Notes under the pieces: generated by a model | What the model saw: the letters and a program-made list of their open reading frames with translations, nothing else | Told to the model about the DNA's origin: nothing | Databases searched by the model: none | Shown: positions 13,101 to 25,300 of the stretch, piece by piece | How positions within the stretch are numbered: the first letter of the stretch is position 1 | Layout: each line of letters starts with the position of its first letter | Translations under genes and position numbers: made by a program | Source: Malachius bipustulatus | Taxonomy: Eukaryota > Arthropoda > Insecta > Coleoptera > Melyridae | Length of the DNA: 64,000 bases | Direction of reading: 5' to 3' | NCBI GenBank assembly: GCA_910589415.1 | Contig: OU342635.1 | Span: 11,594,001 to 11,658,000 of the forward strand

Positions 13101-16100
13101 CAAAAACAACAGTTATAAACAAGGGTACCTTGAGGCTGATAAAGAAGGTGGTCGTTTCTGGGGTGAAGTTTTACGTCGAACACTATCCAAGCAGCGTTTA
13201 TAAGGGTTGGAAGGTTATTACATTAAGAAATACAGTTAATGCAATGTTTTGATTCAGCAAAGAAATCGACAACTGTGGAGTATTATAAAAAAAGGTGCTA
13301 ATAGTAACAGTTTTATTGCCCAACAGTAATAAGTAATAACTAATACCATTTGCAGAGTGCAAGACAATAAAAGTAAGTTCTAATACACTATTTAAATACA
13401 GAATAAACAGATAAATATACAAGCAGAAATCCCGCAAAACAACAAAATAATAACAACAACAAGAAATACCTTGGAAAATTAAAAAATAAATAAATAAATA
13501 AATAAATAAATATACCAAGCAACTTTGTCAACTTTGTACTAAGATAAGTTGACTTAAATCGACATAGTTTCATCAGAGATCCAAGAACATTTAGTAGTAA
13601 ATTGTAAAGACATTTTAGGGACACACCCTGTATTTAAAAATAATTTTTCCAATAATCAGCTCAATAAAAACTTCAATGTGACAGAACTGCAAAATACCAA
13701 AGTCAAAAAAATGTCAGAAAAAGAAAAAACCACACAATTAATTGATCACTTCTACGATCCAAATAAACTGGACACAAGCACGATCAGGTCGATCATTGAT
13801 ACGGCCTCCTATCTTAAAAAAGGAAAACTAAGCATCCCCGATTTCCAGGGTAAAGAAGCCATACTAGCATTAGACCAAGACTGCTTCAGGAGTCACCTAG
13901 GGATAAGCAAGGCGGCTCTTCTCCTGAAGATACCACTGCACATCGTTAAAGACTGCTCATTGATACAGACTGAATATGCGGAAGACAGCGGCAAGTTACT
14001 ATCATTAATGTCGGACGTAATTTTCTGTCGATTCCACAGTCATCTGAAAACAAAAAGGTTCATGCAGAAATCAACGGTGCCGGTCGTGAGCGTCTGTAAC
14101 CGAAACTATACCCTCTTGCAGGTATTGAGCGACTTGCTTACAATGAAAGAACAGTTCGTGGAGTTGGAGAATTTAACGGTGGGCTGGCACGGACCGCCCG
14201 GCAACTTGATCAACACTTATCTCGCCATTGCACCTCGTCTTGGTATGAACGTGAAGTATCACTGCTGCAACGAAAGTAATCAATTGATGTCTCCCTTGAC
14301 TCTTGACAGGGCGAAGGAGAAGTGTAAGGAGAAGAGCAAGATAACCGAATGCAAAACATTCAAAGATACGTTGGAAAAAGTCGATATAATCGTCTCCCAG
14401 AAACATACGATATCCAATTCGACAATCCAAGAGAAAGATATTACACACAGATGTCTCCTACTGCATCAATTACCGAGGAGTCACAACGAAATCAATGAGA
14501 AAGTTTTTGACCGGGAGCATAATATGACATTCAGTTCGTTTCTCAATTATAAATGGATTTGTGCATCGATTATGATAAAATGTCTAAAATAATATTATAT
14601 ACTATACAGGGTGTTTCACTCTTTACAACTTGTTCATTGGAAGTTTATGCTCTTCTAGCTAAAATTTCGTTCTGGAAATTACTTTCTTTAATTTGTCTTC
14701 CTAATTTTTTGGTTATTGGTATGTAATTACTTTAGAAATTAGTGCCTCAAGTCAGGTAAGGTTACATTCAAGTTTTTCGGCAATAATAAAACAGCCAGCC
14801 CTGTAGGATTTCGATTTTCACCTGATTGAAAACAAATATAAAAAATCGGAGTCAATGGTTTGAGCCCAATTATAAATAATACACAAAAAATATAAACAAT
14901 TTTCTATAACACAGCACTACCTAAGTTTGTATTTTAAATAAGGACAGCCTGTACATTAATACATTTTTATTGCTCTGTAGGTATACAACTTCTATGTTTA
15001 TTTTTGTGAAAACAAACCTAATGGCTAATAGCCACAATCATAATAGAAACATTTGAACTTTCTTTGGTTTTTTTTATTTGGCGACGCGTGGAGAAATCTC
15101 AGATTTTTTCAAATTTTTTATCACCCTGTATAAACATTTTATCTATACATATCATAGGATAGTACATGAAAAGTTAAAATAGGGACATGTAAGCCGTTTT
15201 TCTCTATCTTGAGCCATTTTCGTTGTACAGGGCCTTGAACTTCAAAAATTACGATTTTCACTTGTTTATAACTCAAAAACTTCTGAACTTAAACAGCAAC
15301 TGTAAAAGCCAATCTTATTTTTTCTTCTCAATCTAAAAATACAATAACAGGAGCATTCCATTAAAAAAAAAACATAACTTTGATATGCCACTGTCATATG
15401 GGACACTCTGTATACTCCAAAGTGATCCTGGTGTTGAATTTACAAATTATTTTTTGAAAAAATCCGTCATTTCGCCCACAGAGACCACTTGGAATGAGCT
15501 GGGACATTCTGTATACCTAACAGAATTATGTGTGAAAAAACTAAGGCTGAAAATTATTTTGAAGAAGAAACCTGAAGTTGCTGAACTGAATTTACTGAAC
15601 AAAAATATTTCAACTTACGTCGTAGGCTTTGGTTTCGTACCGCTTGGCCTTCAGTTGCATGAAAACATGTATAAAATAAATAAAACTTCTCTAAAAACTT
15701 AACAATAACATTTTTCTAAGCCTTTTATATTATTTATAGTATGAGGATTGTTCGATTAAATGAAACATCCACACTATTAACCCTTTCAGTCCTGTTCACC
15801 CAGTATATAAGTACAGGTGTAACTGTAAATTAATAACTGCTAAAAATCCAGGGAGTGGTCCCTTTTTGAAAAATAAGATGGATCTTGCATATAAAGAAAT
15901 TCATTTGAACACTCCCTGTCAAGATAAACCATTTTAAAAAAGCAAATCAGATTCTCATTAAGGATTAAATTGAAGGGATTATTGCTAGAACGTGATAAGC
16001 CACAACACATTAACCGACATTTTTGGTGGCTTTTCACATTCTAACTGCAGAAGTTGGCGCTGTAGTATCAATGCTAGAACTGGATTTTAAAGCTAGTGGC

Positions 16101-17591
16101 TTCATCTTTACGAATATTTTTGAACTAGTTTTTTATGTGGTCAGTTACACTATTGTATGATTAAAAAACAGTGACATCTCATTTTTGTAACAAGTGTGGC
16201 TTGTCACGTTCTGGCAATAAGCCCTTCAATTGTGCAACTTTTCCCTAATTTAATCGACCCTGTATCTCGTCGTATCATTTCCAAGATCCCCACATACTGC
16301 CACTTAACCTGGACACCCTGTATATCTAAAATGGCACCCTTTCAAAGATACAGCCCTTAGAAGGGGTTCAACCCGCCTACTAATATTGTTAAGATCAACA
16401 AACTCACATATAGTCTTGCAAACATTGGCATTCAGGGTGTTCCTGTTTTAGTGTCACGTATCACTTTTTACCACTGAATTTTTTTATCCACACCGACACT
16501 GAATGCCCTACCGAACAATCCTCCTACTAGTACCTTAATATTGATCAGTATGACTTACATGCTTTGCCGTCCTTTAATTCTCGAAGAGGTGGAACTTTCA
16601 TCGAACGACTGTTCTTTGATGTCGATCGGTTTACCATTTTCGTCCAACAGTATGACTTGAGGTGGTCTGACGAACGTTCCATAGTTCTCTTCACACTAAA
16701 AAAAATCTAATGAGACTTGCAAAACTCGTTAAACATAAAAGATGTATAAAAATTAAAAGAGACACCCAGCATCCAACCCAGTTTCCTAGCCTCGAGTGGA
16801 AGTCCATAAACAGTTTCTCACAAAGCTAAAAATATGACGATATGTGTGATTTAAGCTGATTAATTATAAACATATTATGTAACGTTCGTTTCCCAGTTAA
16901 TTACAAATTTAAATCCTTTTTCAATTTTATTTCATAAATCTGTAAATTCGGGTTCTGTTTAATGAATAATGAATATGAAAATGCCGTCCCCAAATTCTAG
17001 CGCCTTAGGCGGTCGTCTAGTTCGCCTATATGGACGGGCCGGCCCTTGCTGAGAGGATTTCAACACAACACAAGCGAAAAAAGTAGAATACCGTAGGGGA
17101 ACTGATGACGCGCGAACCCAACCTTGCCGAGATCTATACTATCTCATAGTGTATGTGGTATGTCTGAGTGCGAGTGGCCACTGATCTGAATGATCCAATA
17201 ATCTTCTGTACTTTTCATTCAATGTGGCGGATCAAGCTTTTGTGCAAGTAGTTTTGTACAACAGCACGGAAATGTTAATTGCTCACTAAACACTCCACGA
17301 AGTGAAGGCATTATGGGCCAACTCAGTCAGATGATTCAATAAAAGAGACCATCCGTAGAGAACTACTACAGCTACTGTGTTGCCTTTCATGAGTACATGA
17401 GTATAACGTACCTTGAAATATTCGATTCCTGAAATGGTCCCGTTGTTTTTGCCTTTAGGCTCATCCAGAACTATGCCAATCCATTTTCCGCTGGCAAACT
17501 TTGTGGGGCCGTAGAAAGCGATGACTCCTTGCACACCTTTTCCAATAACATCCACTCTCTGACCAATTTTTAATTGTTCCACTAGAGGCAT
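7194..17591 (-). CDS. DCTN1: Dynactin subunit 1, p150-Glued
   Basis: This is the large dynactin subunit that links dynein to cargo and microtubules. Exons in transcript order are 17591-17412, 16695-16559, 13182-13129, 12773-12599, 12535-12305, 12166-11881, 11805-11546, 11408-11202, 10948-10642, 10577-10387, 10038-9712, 9651-9411, 9355-9153, 9094-8686, 8619-8369, 8310-8077 and 7337-7194. They sum to 3837 nt, giving 1278 aa plus TAG, close to known Glued proteins. The first two exons encode the CAP-Gly domain, with the GKNNGT form of the GKNDG signature and the tail YFKCEENYGTFVRP. Then come a 54-nt basic exon (RRKTSPQKRPP), a Ser/Arg repeat (SRQSL three times), a coiled coil from exon 5 to about exon 9, the globular middle, and a second coiled coil in exon 14. 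The start is the only ATG before CAP-Gly. The donor of exon 7 (GTCGGC) is weak. Confidence 0.96.
13129..13182 (-). other. DCTN1: DCTN1 54-nt basic exon
   Basis: This small in-frame exon is phase 2 to phase 2 and encodes about 18 residues rich in Lys/Arg (RRKTSPQKRPPSLSASR), between CAP-Gly and the Ser-rich stretch. Vertebrate DCTN1 has alternatively spliced basic exons at the equivalent place that tune microtubule binding. Being 54 nt and symmetric, this exon could be skipped without a frameshift. Skipping is an inference. Confidence 0.75.
13711..14592 (+). CDS. OTC-fold protein with altered active site (putative pseudoenzyme)
   Basis: This single-exon ORF of 293 codons lies inside DCTN1 intron 2 on the opposite strand. 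It aligns along its whole length with ornithine carbamoyltransferase. The family's SMADAVLAR region appears as LMSDVIFCR (99-107). The region before and after the hinge appears as LLQVLSDLLTMKE (135-147) and LENLTVGWHGPPGNLI (152-167). The HCLPR motif appears as HQLPR (252-256), followed by a matching tail EKVFDREHNMTF and KWICASIMIKCL. The carbamoyl-phosphate loop STRTR is replaced (LALDQDCFRSHLG, 52-64). The HPxQ motif has become YTLLQ. The ornithine loop DxxxSMG is lost (VSQKHTISN). No mitochondrial presequence is evident. The frame is intact despite this divergence, so it may be a functional non-catalytic paralogue, a diverged transferase with another substrate, or a recent pseudogene. Confidence 0.72.
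   Translation: MSEKEKTTQLIDHFYDPNKLDTSTIRSIIDTASYLKKGKLSIPDFQGKEAILALDQDCFRSHLGISKAALLLKIPLHIVKDCSLIQTEYAEDSGKLLSLMSDVIFCRFHSHLKTKRFMQKSTVPVVSVCNRNYTLLQVLSDLLTMKEQFVELENLTVGWHGPPGNLINTYLAIAPRLGMNVKYHCCNESNQLMSPLTLDRAKEKCKEKSKITECKTFKDTLEKVDIIVSQKHTISNSTIQEKDITHRCLLLHQLPRSHNEINEKVFDREHNMTFSSFLNYKWICASIMIKCLK
14605..15130. mobile_element. TACAGGGTG-ended element in DCTN1 intron 2
   Basis: The element begins TACAGGGTGTTTCACTC immediately after the OTC-like stop and ends TATCACCCTGTA, so the ends are inverted repeats of about 9 bp. No coding capacity was seen. It belongs to the window-wide CAGGGTGT repeat set. Whether these two ends belong to one insertion is inferred. Confidence 0.5.
15238..15510. 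repeat. Interspersed repeat, linear copy B
   Basis: This stretch is closely similar to 6605-6900, with shared blocks such as ATTTTCACTTGTTTATAACTC, AACTTTGATATGCCA and ACTGTAAAAGCCAATCTTAT. It is non-coding and lies in DCTN1 intron 2. The remainder of the intron to 16558 is AT-rich, with another ACACCCTGTATAT end near 16313 and CAGGGTGTTCCTG near 16434. Confidence 0.7.
16985..17056. repeat. Possible hAT-type end (GGGCCGGCCC)
   Basis: DCTN1 intron 1 holds GCCTTAGGCGGTCGTCTAG followed by TTCGCCTATATGGACGGG and CCGGCCCTTG. This resembles the widespread terminal sequence of non-autonomous hAT elements ending CCGGCCCTG. Only one end was found, so it is a solo fragment at best. Confidence 0.35.
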
Positions 17592-19358
17592 GATTATTGG
17601 GGATACCGTTTATTACACTAACACTAAGCTAACAACTCCTACTCAGAAACATGTTATGGTACAATTCTTAAACAAAAAAACAATTTGATTATAACTTTTC
17701 GATTATTTGATTAATAAAATGATGGATTATGGTAATAAATGACTGATGAGTAAACATACATCAACCTCTCCTTCCTCTAACCTGGGTAAAAGGAAAAGGT
17801 AAAGCAGTGCTGCCAACCCGTGAAGACAAAAATGCGGTAGATTTGGACGTGAATTTCGGTAGATGTTGCCAAATTTCGGTAGAACAAAGAATTTTTTTAA
17901 ATACAGTCAAATTCGGGTTTTTTATTATCAATATAACGAACATAACCGCAGTAACAGTTAAATACTGGGTTCTGCAGTCGAAAATGTTAAAATTTCTTTG
18001 TTCTTCACAATGCTACTAAAATAGAGGGCACTTACCACGTGCGTAAATAATGGGATTCTTTTTTGCTTTGTTGATAAAATTACCTCCTATTACCCATTAT
18101 TTGCAAGACTTCAGGTAATTAATAATACTTTTTATTCAGATAATTAATTTACATTGAAATATTTGTTTATTGTATACAAATTATCATGAAAATATCACGA
18201 TTTTTGATAAAAAATGTTAAAACGTAAATTTCGGTAGATTGAGCTTGTCATCGGTAGATCGGTAGACAAGTTCAAATTTCGGTAGATCTACCGAAATTTC
18301 GGTAGGGTTGGCAGCACTGAGGTAAAGGCACAGAATATCAGAATAAACTAAAAAGGTAAAACATTAAAACAACATCCAAAATCAAAATATGGAAAGGAAA
18401 TTCTTCTTCCTCTTGCACTGACAGTTGACAGTCCTACCTGACACTTTGATTGATTGTACTGTAAACAACTGTCAGTTCCGCTGAAAACCTTGACTAGCAG
18501 CGTCTCGCAATACTGCCTCTTTCGGAATACAAAGAAGCTTGCGGCTGCGCCATAATATATACTTTATTTTTTATTTAGATAGATTCCACCAAGTCAAAAT
18601 TCTAGGGGAACGATTGACAATGGCAACAAGACTGATTAGGTTGGTTGTAGTGATAGTTATTACTAGAATAGTCACTACAATAGTTTCTAAAGTAATTTAG
18701 GTTACGTCGATTACTTGAGTTGAGATGTCATTTCATTTCAAAATTAAAAATCCAAAGAACTACACTCAAACGCAATTTTTTCATATTATGTAGACTTCAA
18801 AACTTTAGAGGCATTTATAAGTGTAAGCACCTATTTACTTTTACAAGTCTGATGTAGACAGAATTATACCCTTCCCTTCTTAATTTTCTGTAAAAATGTT
18901 GAAAATAGAAGATTTATTGACAAATAGGTTGATCAGATGAAATACCTGTTCCGATTGTAAATTCTAATATTCTGTGTGATTAAAAGACCAAAAGACAGTA
19001 TAGTTTGTACCATGAAACACCTCTGCTAAAAGAATACTCGGCTTTAATAAATTAATAATGTTACTTGCTAATTTCGAAGTTCTGAATGAACTTTATAACG
19101 CAAATTACAAAAGCAAAACGCAGCCATCAACAAAAATTTAAGTAACCAAGTAGTTGGAAGTCAAGGCCAGAAGTCCCACCTGACGAGTGACAGCAGTGAC
19201 AGTGACGACTGTAATAGAAGAAAGAAGAAGAACTTGACTAAAAGTTTGGTTATATTAGTTGATTGTTTATTTTCAATTACCTATTTCTAAAACTAAAAGA
19301 AGTTGATTTTTTAATAGTGTAGGGATTATAAAAATAAGGTGCACTAATAACAATAACT
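17592..19358. promoter_or_regulatory. Divergent DCTN1/NOA1 upstream region
   Basis: This is the head-to-head spacer between two start codons, so it must contain both promoters. It carries the 515-bp hAT MITE described separately. No clear TATA box was found for either gene. NOA1 could start anywhere near 19.2-19.33 kb. The rest is AT-rich without an ORF of note. Confidence 0.55.
17805..18319. mobile_element. hAT-type MITE with perfect 8-bp TSD
   Basis: The element starts CAGTGCTGCCAACCC and ends GGGTTGGCAGCACTG, so the termini are perfect inverted repeats of 15 bp. It is flanked by the identical 8-bp direct repeat AGGTAAAG at 797-804 and 8320-8327 (adding 17000 and 10000 respectively). CAGTG termini and 8-bp target duplications are hAT hallmarks. 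Inside, near both ends, the motif AATTTCGGTAGA is repeated several times in both orientations, a likely subterminal transposase-binding array. There is no transposase ORF, so it is non-autonomous. Confidence 0.88.
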
Positions 19359-22300
19359 ATGATTTTAATTCATTTAAACAAACGTTATGGTTTGAATTTC
19401 ACATATTCATTCATCAAATCCACACTCACCTCCAAGACATCCCCGGCAAGATATGTCCATAGAAAGGCTTTTGCATTGAATGAAAATATCAATAGTTCTT
19501 TACGAACGCTGATAGAAAAATACGAATCAAAACTATTGTATAGCTCTGTGATAGAAGAAAATCGTCTTCGATATGGATACCATAAGAACAAAGCAATAAT
19601 GGGCAAGATGATTTCGAAGCAAAAAAAAGAGGACCGGAAAACCTCCATAGAACAACCGATTCCTCTTAGTTTAAAATACCTAATTCAGGATAATGATTTG
19701 GAAGATATTCTCCGCAAGAATTCCCAACAGCAGGACCATGATGATACCAATGCAAACGAGACAGTAGCGCCTACACCAAGTCAATTTCCTTTTGAAAATG
19801 ATATGGATCGTATAATTTCCCCCAACATAACCGGCGATGATATAGAATCAGATAAAACTGAAAATGAAGAGAGTGTGCTGGAAAATATTGATGATCCTTC
19901 TATTGTAGCTGAGAGAGAGGTGCGCTTGAGGAGTGACATGGAAGAAAAAAGGAATTGGATGACGGCGTATGATAACTATGATGATGGCTTAACCGAGGAT
20001 GACTTAGATTACTCTGACGATAACTATGGAACTGCCGATCCAGCCTGTCCAACTAGTAATGTACCGTGTGGAGGATGCGGTGCTCTGTTACATTGTAAAG
20101 TAAGTGACTAAATTAGTGTTATATGCACATTATAACCATACCTGCTTTTATAGGACACACGAATCCCTGGTTACATCCCATCGGAGATCTTCAAGAACCA
20201 TTCGAAGGCCGGTGGAGCGAGTCTCTCCTCAATTACCTGTCAGCGATGCTACTTCCTAAGTGTACACAATGTGGCTTTACAGGTTGGCTATAAGTTATTT
20301 TATTTTGTAGTCTAAGGCCCAGTTTTCTCTTGATAAAAAAGGTGAACTGCATTCCTTTTGAGACACCACAAGTAAATTAATGCCAACCTCCAGCTTACAA
20401 AATTTGAGTTTGAAGTGGGGAAGGGTGTCACGTCAGAGTAAAATTACTTACTCAAAATTTGCTACCTTTATCTCCTTTTTCTAACTACCCACACAATTTG
20501 GGCAAACAGTCTAGGACAAATGTCTTAGATGTGTATATTTATTTAACTTAGTAGTTTATTTCGACTGTCCAGTTATATAATGAAATTAGGAATTATTTGG
20601 GATTGCAGTCAATTAAATTAAAGAACACTCTTTTTTCTACGTCAAGCTTTCGAATTAATTTTAATTCTTCTTCAGGACTATAGAATTTGAGATTAAATTT
20701 AAAGATTGTAAAAATTGTTAACCATAGGACTGTTCTTGCATACATTTAATTCATTGGCGTTAATTGCTGTAAATGTATGCAAGAACAGTCCTATGGTTAA
20801 CAATTTTTACAATCTTTAAATTTAATCTCAAATTCTATAGTCCTGAAGAAGAATTAAAATTAATTCGAAAGCTTGACGTAGAAAAAAGAGTGTTCTTTAA
20901 TTTAATTGACTGTTATCCCAAATAATTCCTAATTTCATTATTTATTTAACCATACTTTCACCTTTTCGTAGATAACTTTAAGTACCAATATGAATACAAA
21001 AAGTTGAACATTTTTTTCATTAACTTGCAGGTGCAGGTTTCACCAGATTTTTATCCCCAAGTTCTACATACCATCAGTGAACGCAGGGCTTTAGTGGTGC
21101 TGATGGTGGACTTATTGGACTTCCCGTGTTCAATCTGGCCGGGTATCGCAGACATATTTGGGAGACGGACACCTATAGTACTAGTCGGCAACAAGGTATT
21201 GATCTGTTTTGATTTGTTATGACAGAATAAACTCGAATATCTTCATTTACCATTGTTTGTTCATGTCACAATCACAAGTAGGGCTTTCATCTGAACTAGT
21301 TTTTCTCCTGCTAGTAATAAATCGTTTTCCCAACTGTCCTCATACTCATACTGCTCCTTAAACTTTGATTAAATTAGTTGCATGTAATAAGAAACATTTT
21401 TTCTTTAGGTGGACCTCTTGCCTCAAGATGACAGGAAATACCTTGGACGGGTGAAGAAAACACTGCTGGAGACGGCGAAGGAGTATGGGTTTGCGATGTG
21501 CGATCTCCGGCATGTTGAATTAATCTCAGCTAAAACGGGATTCGGGGTGGAGAATCTCATCACTCATCTGCATGCTATTTGGAAGTATAGAGGTAATGAC
21601 CATCAACTAAATGCCACTTTAATAAACCTTTTTTCTTTGTGATTATTACACTTTTGTGATATCCAGGGGACGTCTATTTGGTCGGATGTACGAACGTTGG
21701 CAAGTCGAGCCTTTTCAACGCCCTGCTCCAATCAGACTACTGCAAGTCTAAAGCATCTGATTTGATCCAACGTGCGACATGCAGCGTATGGCCCGGTACG
21801 TGCAAGATTCAAACTTGTTCAATGAGTTTAGGTTAAATAATTGTGTTACAGGCACGACACTAAACTTACTGAAATTTCCCATCTTACGTCCATCCGGTTG
21901 GAGGGTGTATGAACGGCATCAACGGTTGGTGAAGGAATCGCACACATTAAAACTGGAACGAGAGGTCAGGAAGCAGAGATTCCGAGACACTCGCAGTACC
22001 AAATATCTGCATCTGGTCGGTCGCATCGGACGTACCTTCCCACCTGAGAGGGACTACGTCGACGGCCAACAGGACTCCTTCCAAGTGAGTGAAACTGTTC
22101 TCTCTCCCTTTGCTCATCCATCACAGCTGCAGTTCTACCCTTTTTATATAGCCAGCCACCATGTCTCATATTTGCACCTTTTTCTGCTTCCCCAACCTTC
22201 TTCCTTGGATCTGCAAACACTCCCAATATTCTTCATCTCGAACTTGAATATTCTCTTCAACTTAGTTGTATTAGCCAAGTTGTTGTGCCCTTGTTAGAGC

Positions 22301-25300
22301 TTCTGCCAGTTCAGCCACCAGTGTAGAGAGAGACAGACGTAATAAATAAATCAAAACTACCAATGGCCCATTGCTGGGTTATTTGGATGTCTTATATAGC
22401 CGGCTGGCGGCTGATAAACCGCCCGTACCTTCATAAAAACCGCTACTATCATATCGCCTTCTTTTTTTGCCTACCTGACCGCTGCATCCGAGGATCTCGT
22501 TATAACCCCCTATGTAAATTATCTCGAGCCTCCGCTGTTCGATGATTTCCAAATAACTAATCCTCTAGGACTTGCTATAGTTTGTAAGTTTTTTTTTTTA
22601 GGAAAAACTCTTAACAGACCTTGGTTGCAGGTCAGAGGTACCGCATCGGCAACAGGTCGCCTGGAATTAGGCATAAACGAGGACAGCTCTGAATATGCCC
22701 TTGGTAGGTGGTGCTATGATACACCAGGTGTGGTGCAGCTTGACCAACTCCTACATCTGCTCACCACCGAGGAACTGGTGCTGACGATTCCCCGACAAGT
22801 CATCAGGCCCAGAACTTTCTGTGTGAAGCCCGGGACTACATTGTTCATAGCTGGTCTGGCTAGGCTGGATTACGTAGATGGACCCAATTCTCTTAGGTAA
22901 AGAAAAGAATGTTAGGAGTTTTTGTGGAATTCTATGTTTCTGTTACTTTATTTTATAGGTTAACAGTATTTTCATCGAACGAGCTACCTATAACCCTTTG
23001 TAAATTAGAGGAGGCCGATCGGTATTATGATGAACTGCTTGGAAGTGAAATGTTCAAAGTTCCTGTCAAGGATCCCGAGCGATTAAAAAAATGGCCTGGA
23101 CTGGAACTCGCCAAGGTTTTCACAGTGACCGGATTGCAGTATAACGAGTCTTGTAACGATGTCGTCTTATCTAATGCAGGTATTGTGGATGTTCAGTAGT
23201 AGTAGTAGTTGGTAGTCTGCAATCTTAATTAAAGCAGCAAAAATTAAACGATCTTACAAGGTGTGATGCGTCCAAGAAAGTCAATGTGTTTAGTGGGAAT
23301 CAAACCCAAGTCTCCTAATTACACGCCAGGTATTCTGACCACTAGACTACTGAGAACACATGTACTGATTCTCCACACAAGGTATCATTGATATTGTAGC
23401 ATTTCACATTTAAATGGGCCGTTTTGCCTTGGTCCATGGAGATTTTGTCAGAACATTTTGTCCACAGCTGCCGTAGAAATCATCAGCGGTTACTTATACA
23501 CTAGCGATATTTATAGGCAGACAGCTGTGAAATTATAGCCCGTGAAGACATGCCCCCATTAAGCAATGAAAGTATTTTAGTTTCTTTCGCGAGTATTTTT
23601 GGCATATTCGTCCACTAAATTATTATTTTTGACACATTATAACTTTTTATAATATAACTATTTTAATAATTAAATTACACAGAAAACTTGACAACATTCA
23701 TAGAATTTAATTCAAATGCAAGTTAAAGGGGGCTTAGCTGATATTCATTGTCAAAATTAATTGACATAGTTTACTGAAAAGCTCTTTAAGATTATACCGG
23801 GAGAAATCAGTTATTTTTCCATGATCAACCACCGTCCGAATAGAGTTGGAATAGCCTATAATACATCATTTTTTGATATCTTGAGTCAATAGCCGATTAC
23901 ACTTGTTTTTGTTTTGACTTTTTTGATCACACATTACTTTTAATTGTTTTGCTATTTTCACCACAGTAAAGCGACAAAAAATGTCATTGTTTGCTGGTTT
24001 AACCCACTTCGTAGCTCCGTTAATAACGAAGTTATACACCGTTCACATATTAAAAAAGAACTAGGTGGCCATGAACTTTTGTTTTTAGGTTTGCAAAAAT
24101 GAAAACTCCCTAGATCTCGATTGACAATATCAGCTGATCGAGATATTAAAGGTTAAGTAAACACTGACATTTGTCAAATCACTCAAATTGTCTCAGCTGA
24201 TTAACAGCCTTGTTGTCTAATTGAAGTTTTAGAAGAAGGGGTATCTAGGATAGGTAATTTTTTACTCTGATTATTTTTTTTCAAACTGACAAATAAAATT
24301 ATTAAATTTTTTACATTTTAAATTTCGAAAGAGCAAAATGACGAAAATAATATCTTTAGATGGATAAATCCGCATTAGGAAAGCATTTCAATGATTAAGA
24401 TCCAGAAAGTCCAAACTTAAGCAAACATTTAAGTTATTCTCTGAAGGTAAAATATATTTGGGATGTAAGTATTAAGTAAAATATGTGTATTTGCTAAATT
24501 GCTAGTAATGCGGTCTCTGATATAGTAGTCAGACCGTGCATTAGCAAGTATTATAAGACAGGTCAAATGTGAAATTACACCTTTGGGCAGCCCGCCTAAA
24601 ACAGGCACGAATTATGAAAATATTGTGTTTCCGAAAGATTTGCAATAATCTATTTCCAATACAAACCCAATCAAAATCATGGGGGTATTGCAAACTTCAT
24701 TATACAAGCACGTAAATTAGCAGCTTCCCTCTAAGGATAAAGTAAAGAATGTTATGTCTTGAAGAGCTTTCAAAATGCAAAATGTAAGTACACCCGACAT
24801 GTGACAAAATTAATATAATCATTGTGAAAAACTTATTTCGGAGGACGGGACGAAACAAATGGACATGGTGAAAATCTTATTAAAATCAAGCACTGATGAA
24901 GATGATTCTGATTCTAAGCAGGATGCAGTAGCGGTTATTGATAATGGGGGATAATTTTGGGCCAGAAGCGAAAACTGAAAAGTATCTTGTGTCTTGTGTA
25001 AAACATTCTCAAGTCTAGAATCTTTGGCTGGTTTCTGACACAGTACTACGATACCGAATAACCGACGAATTGACGAAAAATATTTGTCATTTACGTACTT
25101 ATATTTTAATATTTTAATAAACGCACCGATATATTTTAATTACCTGCTATATGTATTTATTAAAAGTAAATTAATATAATTGATTCAAGTTTTTTATTTT
25201 ATATTCAAAAAGTACATTCGTGTATTTTCCTAACTTGGCAAAATTACATGATTTTGCAACCTTTGACAACCTTTTTCTCAAACTCTTATGAAAAGCTTAA

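Noticed and set aside
23285..23360. Functional tRNA gene
   Set aside because: The anticodon arm is imperfect and the loop is oversized, so I list it only as tRNA-like.
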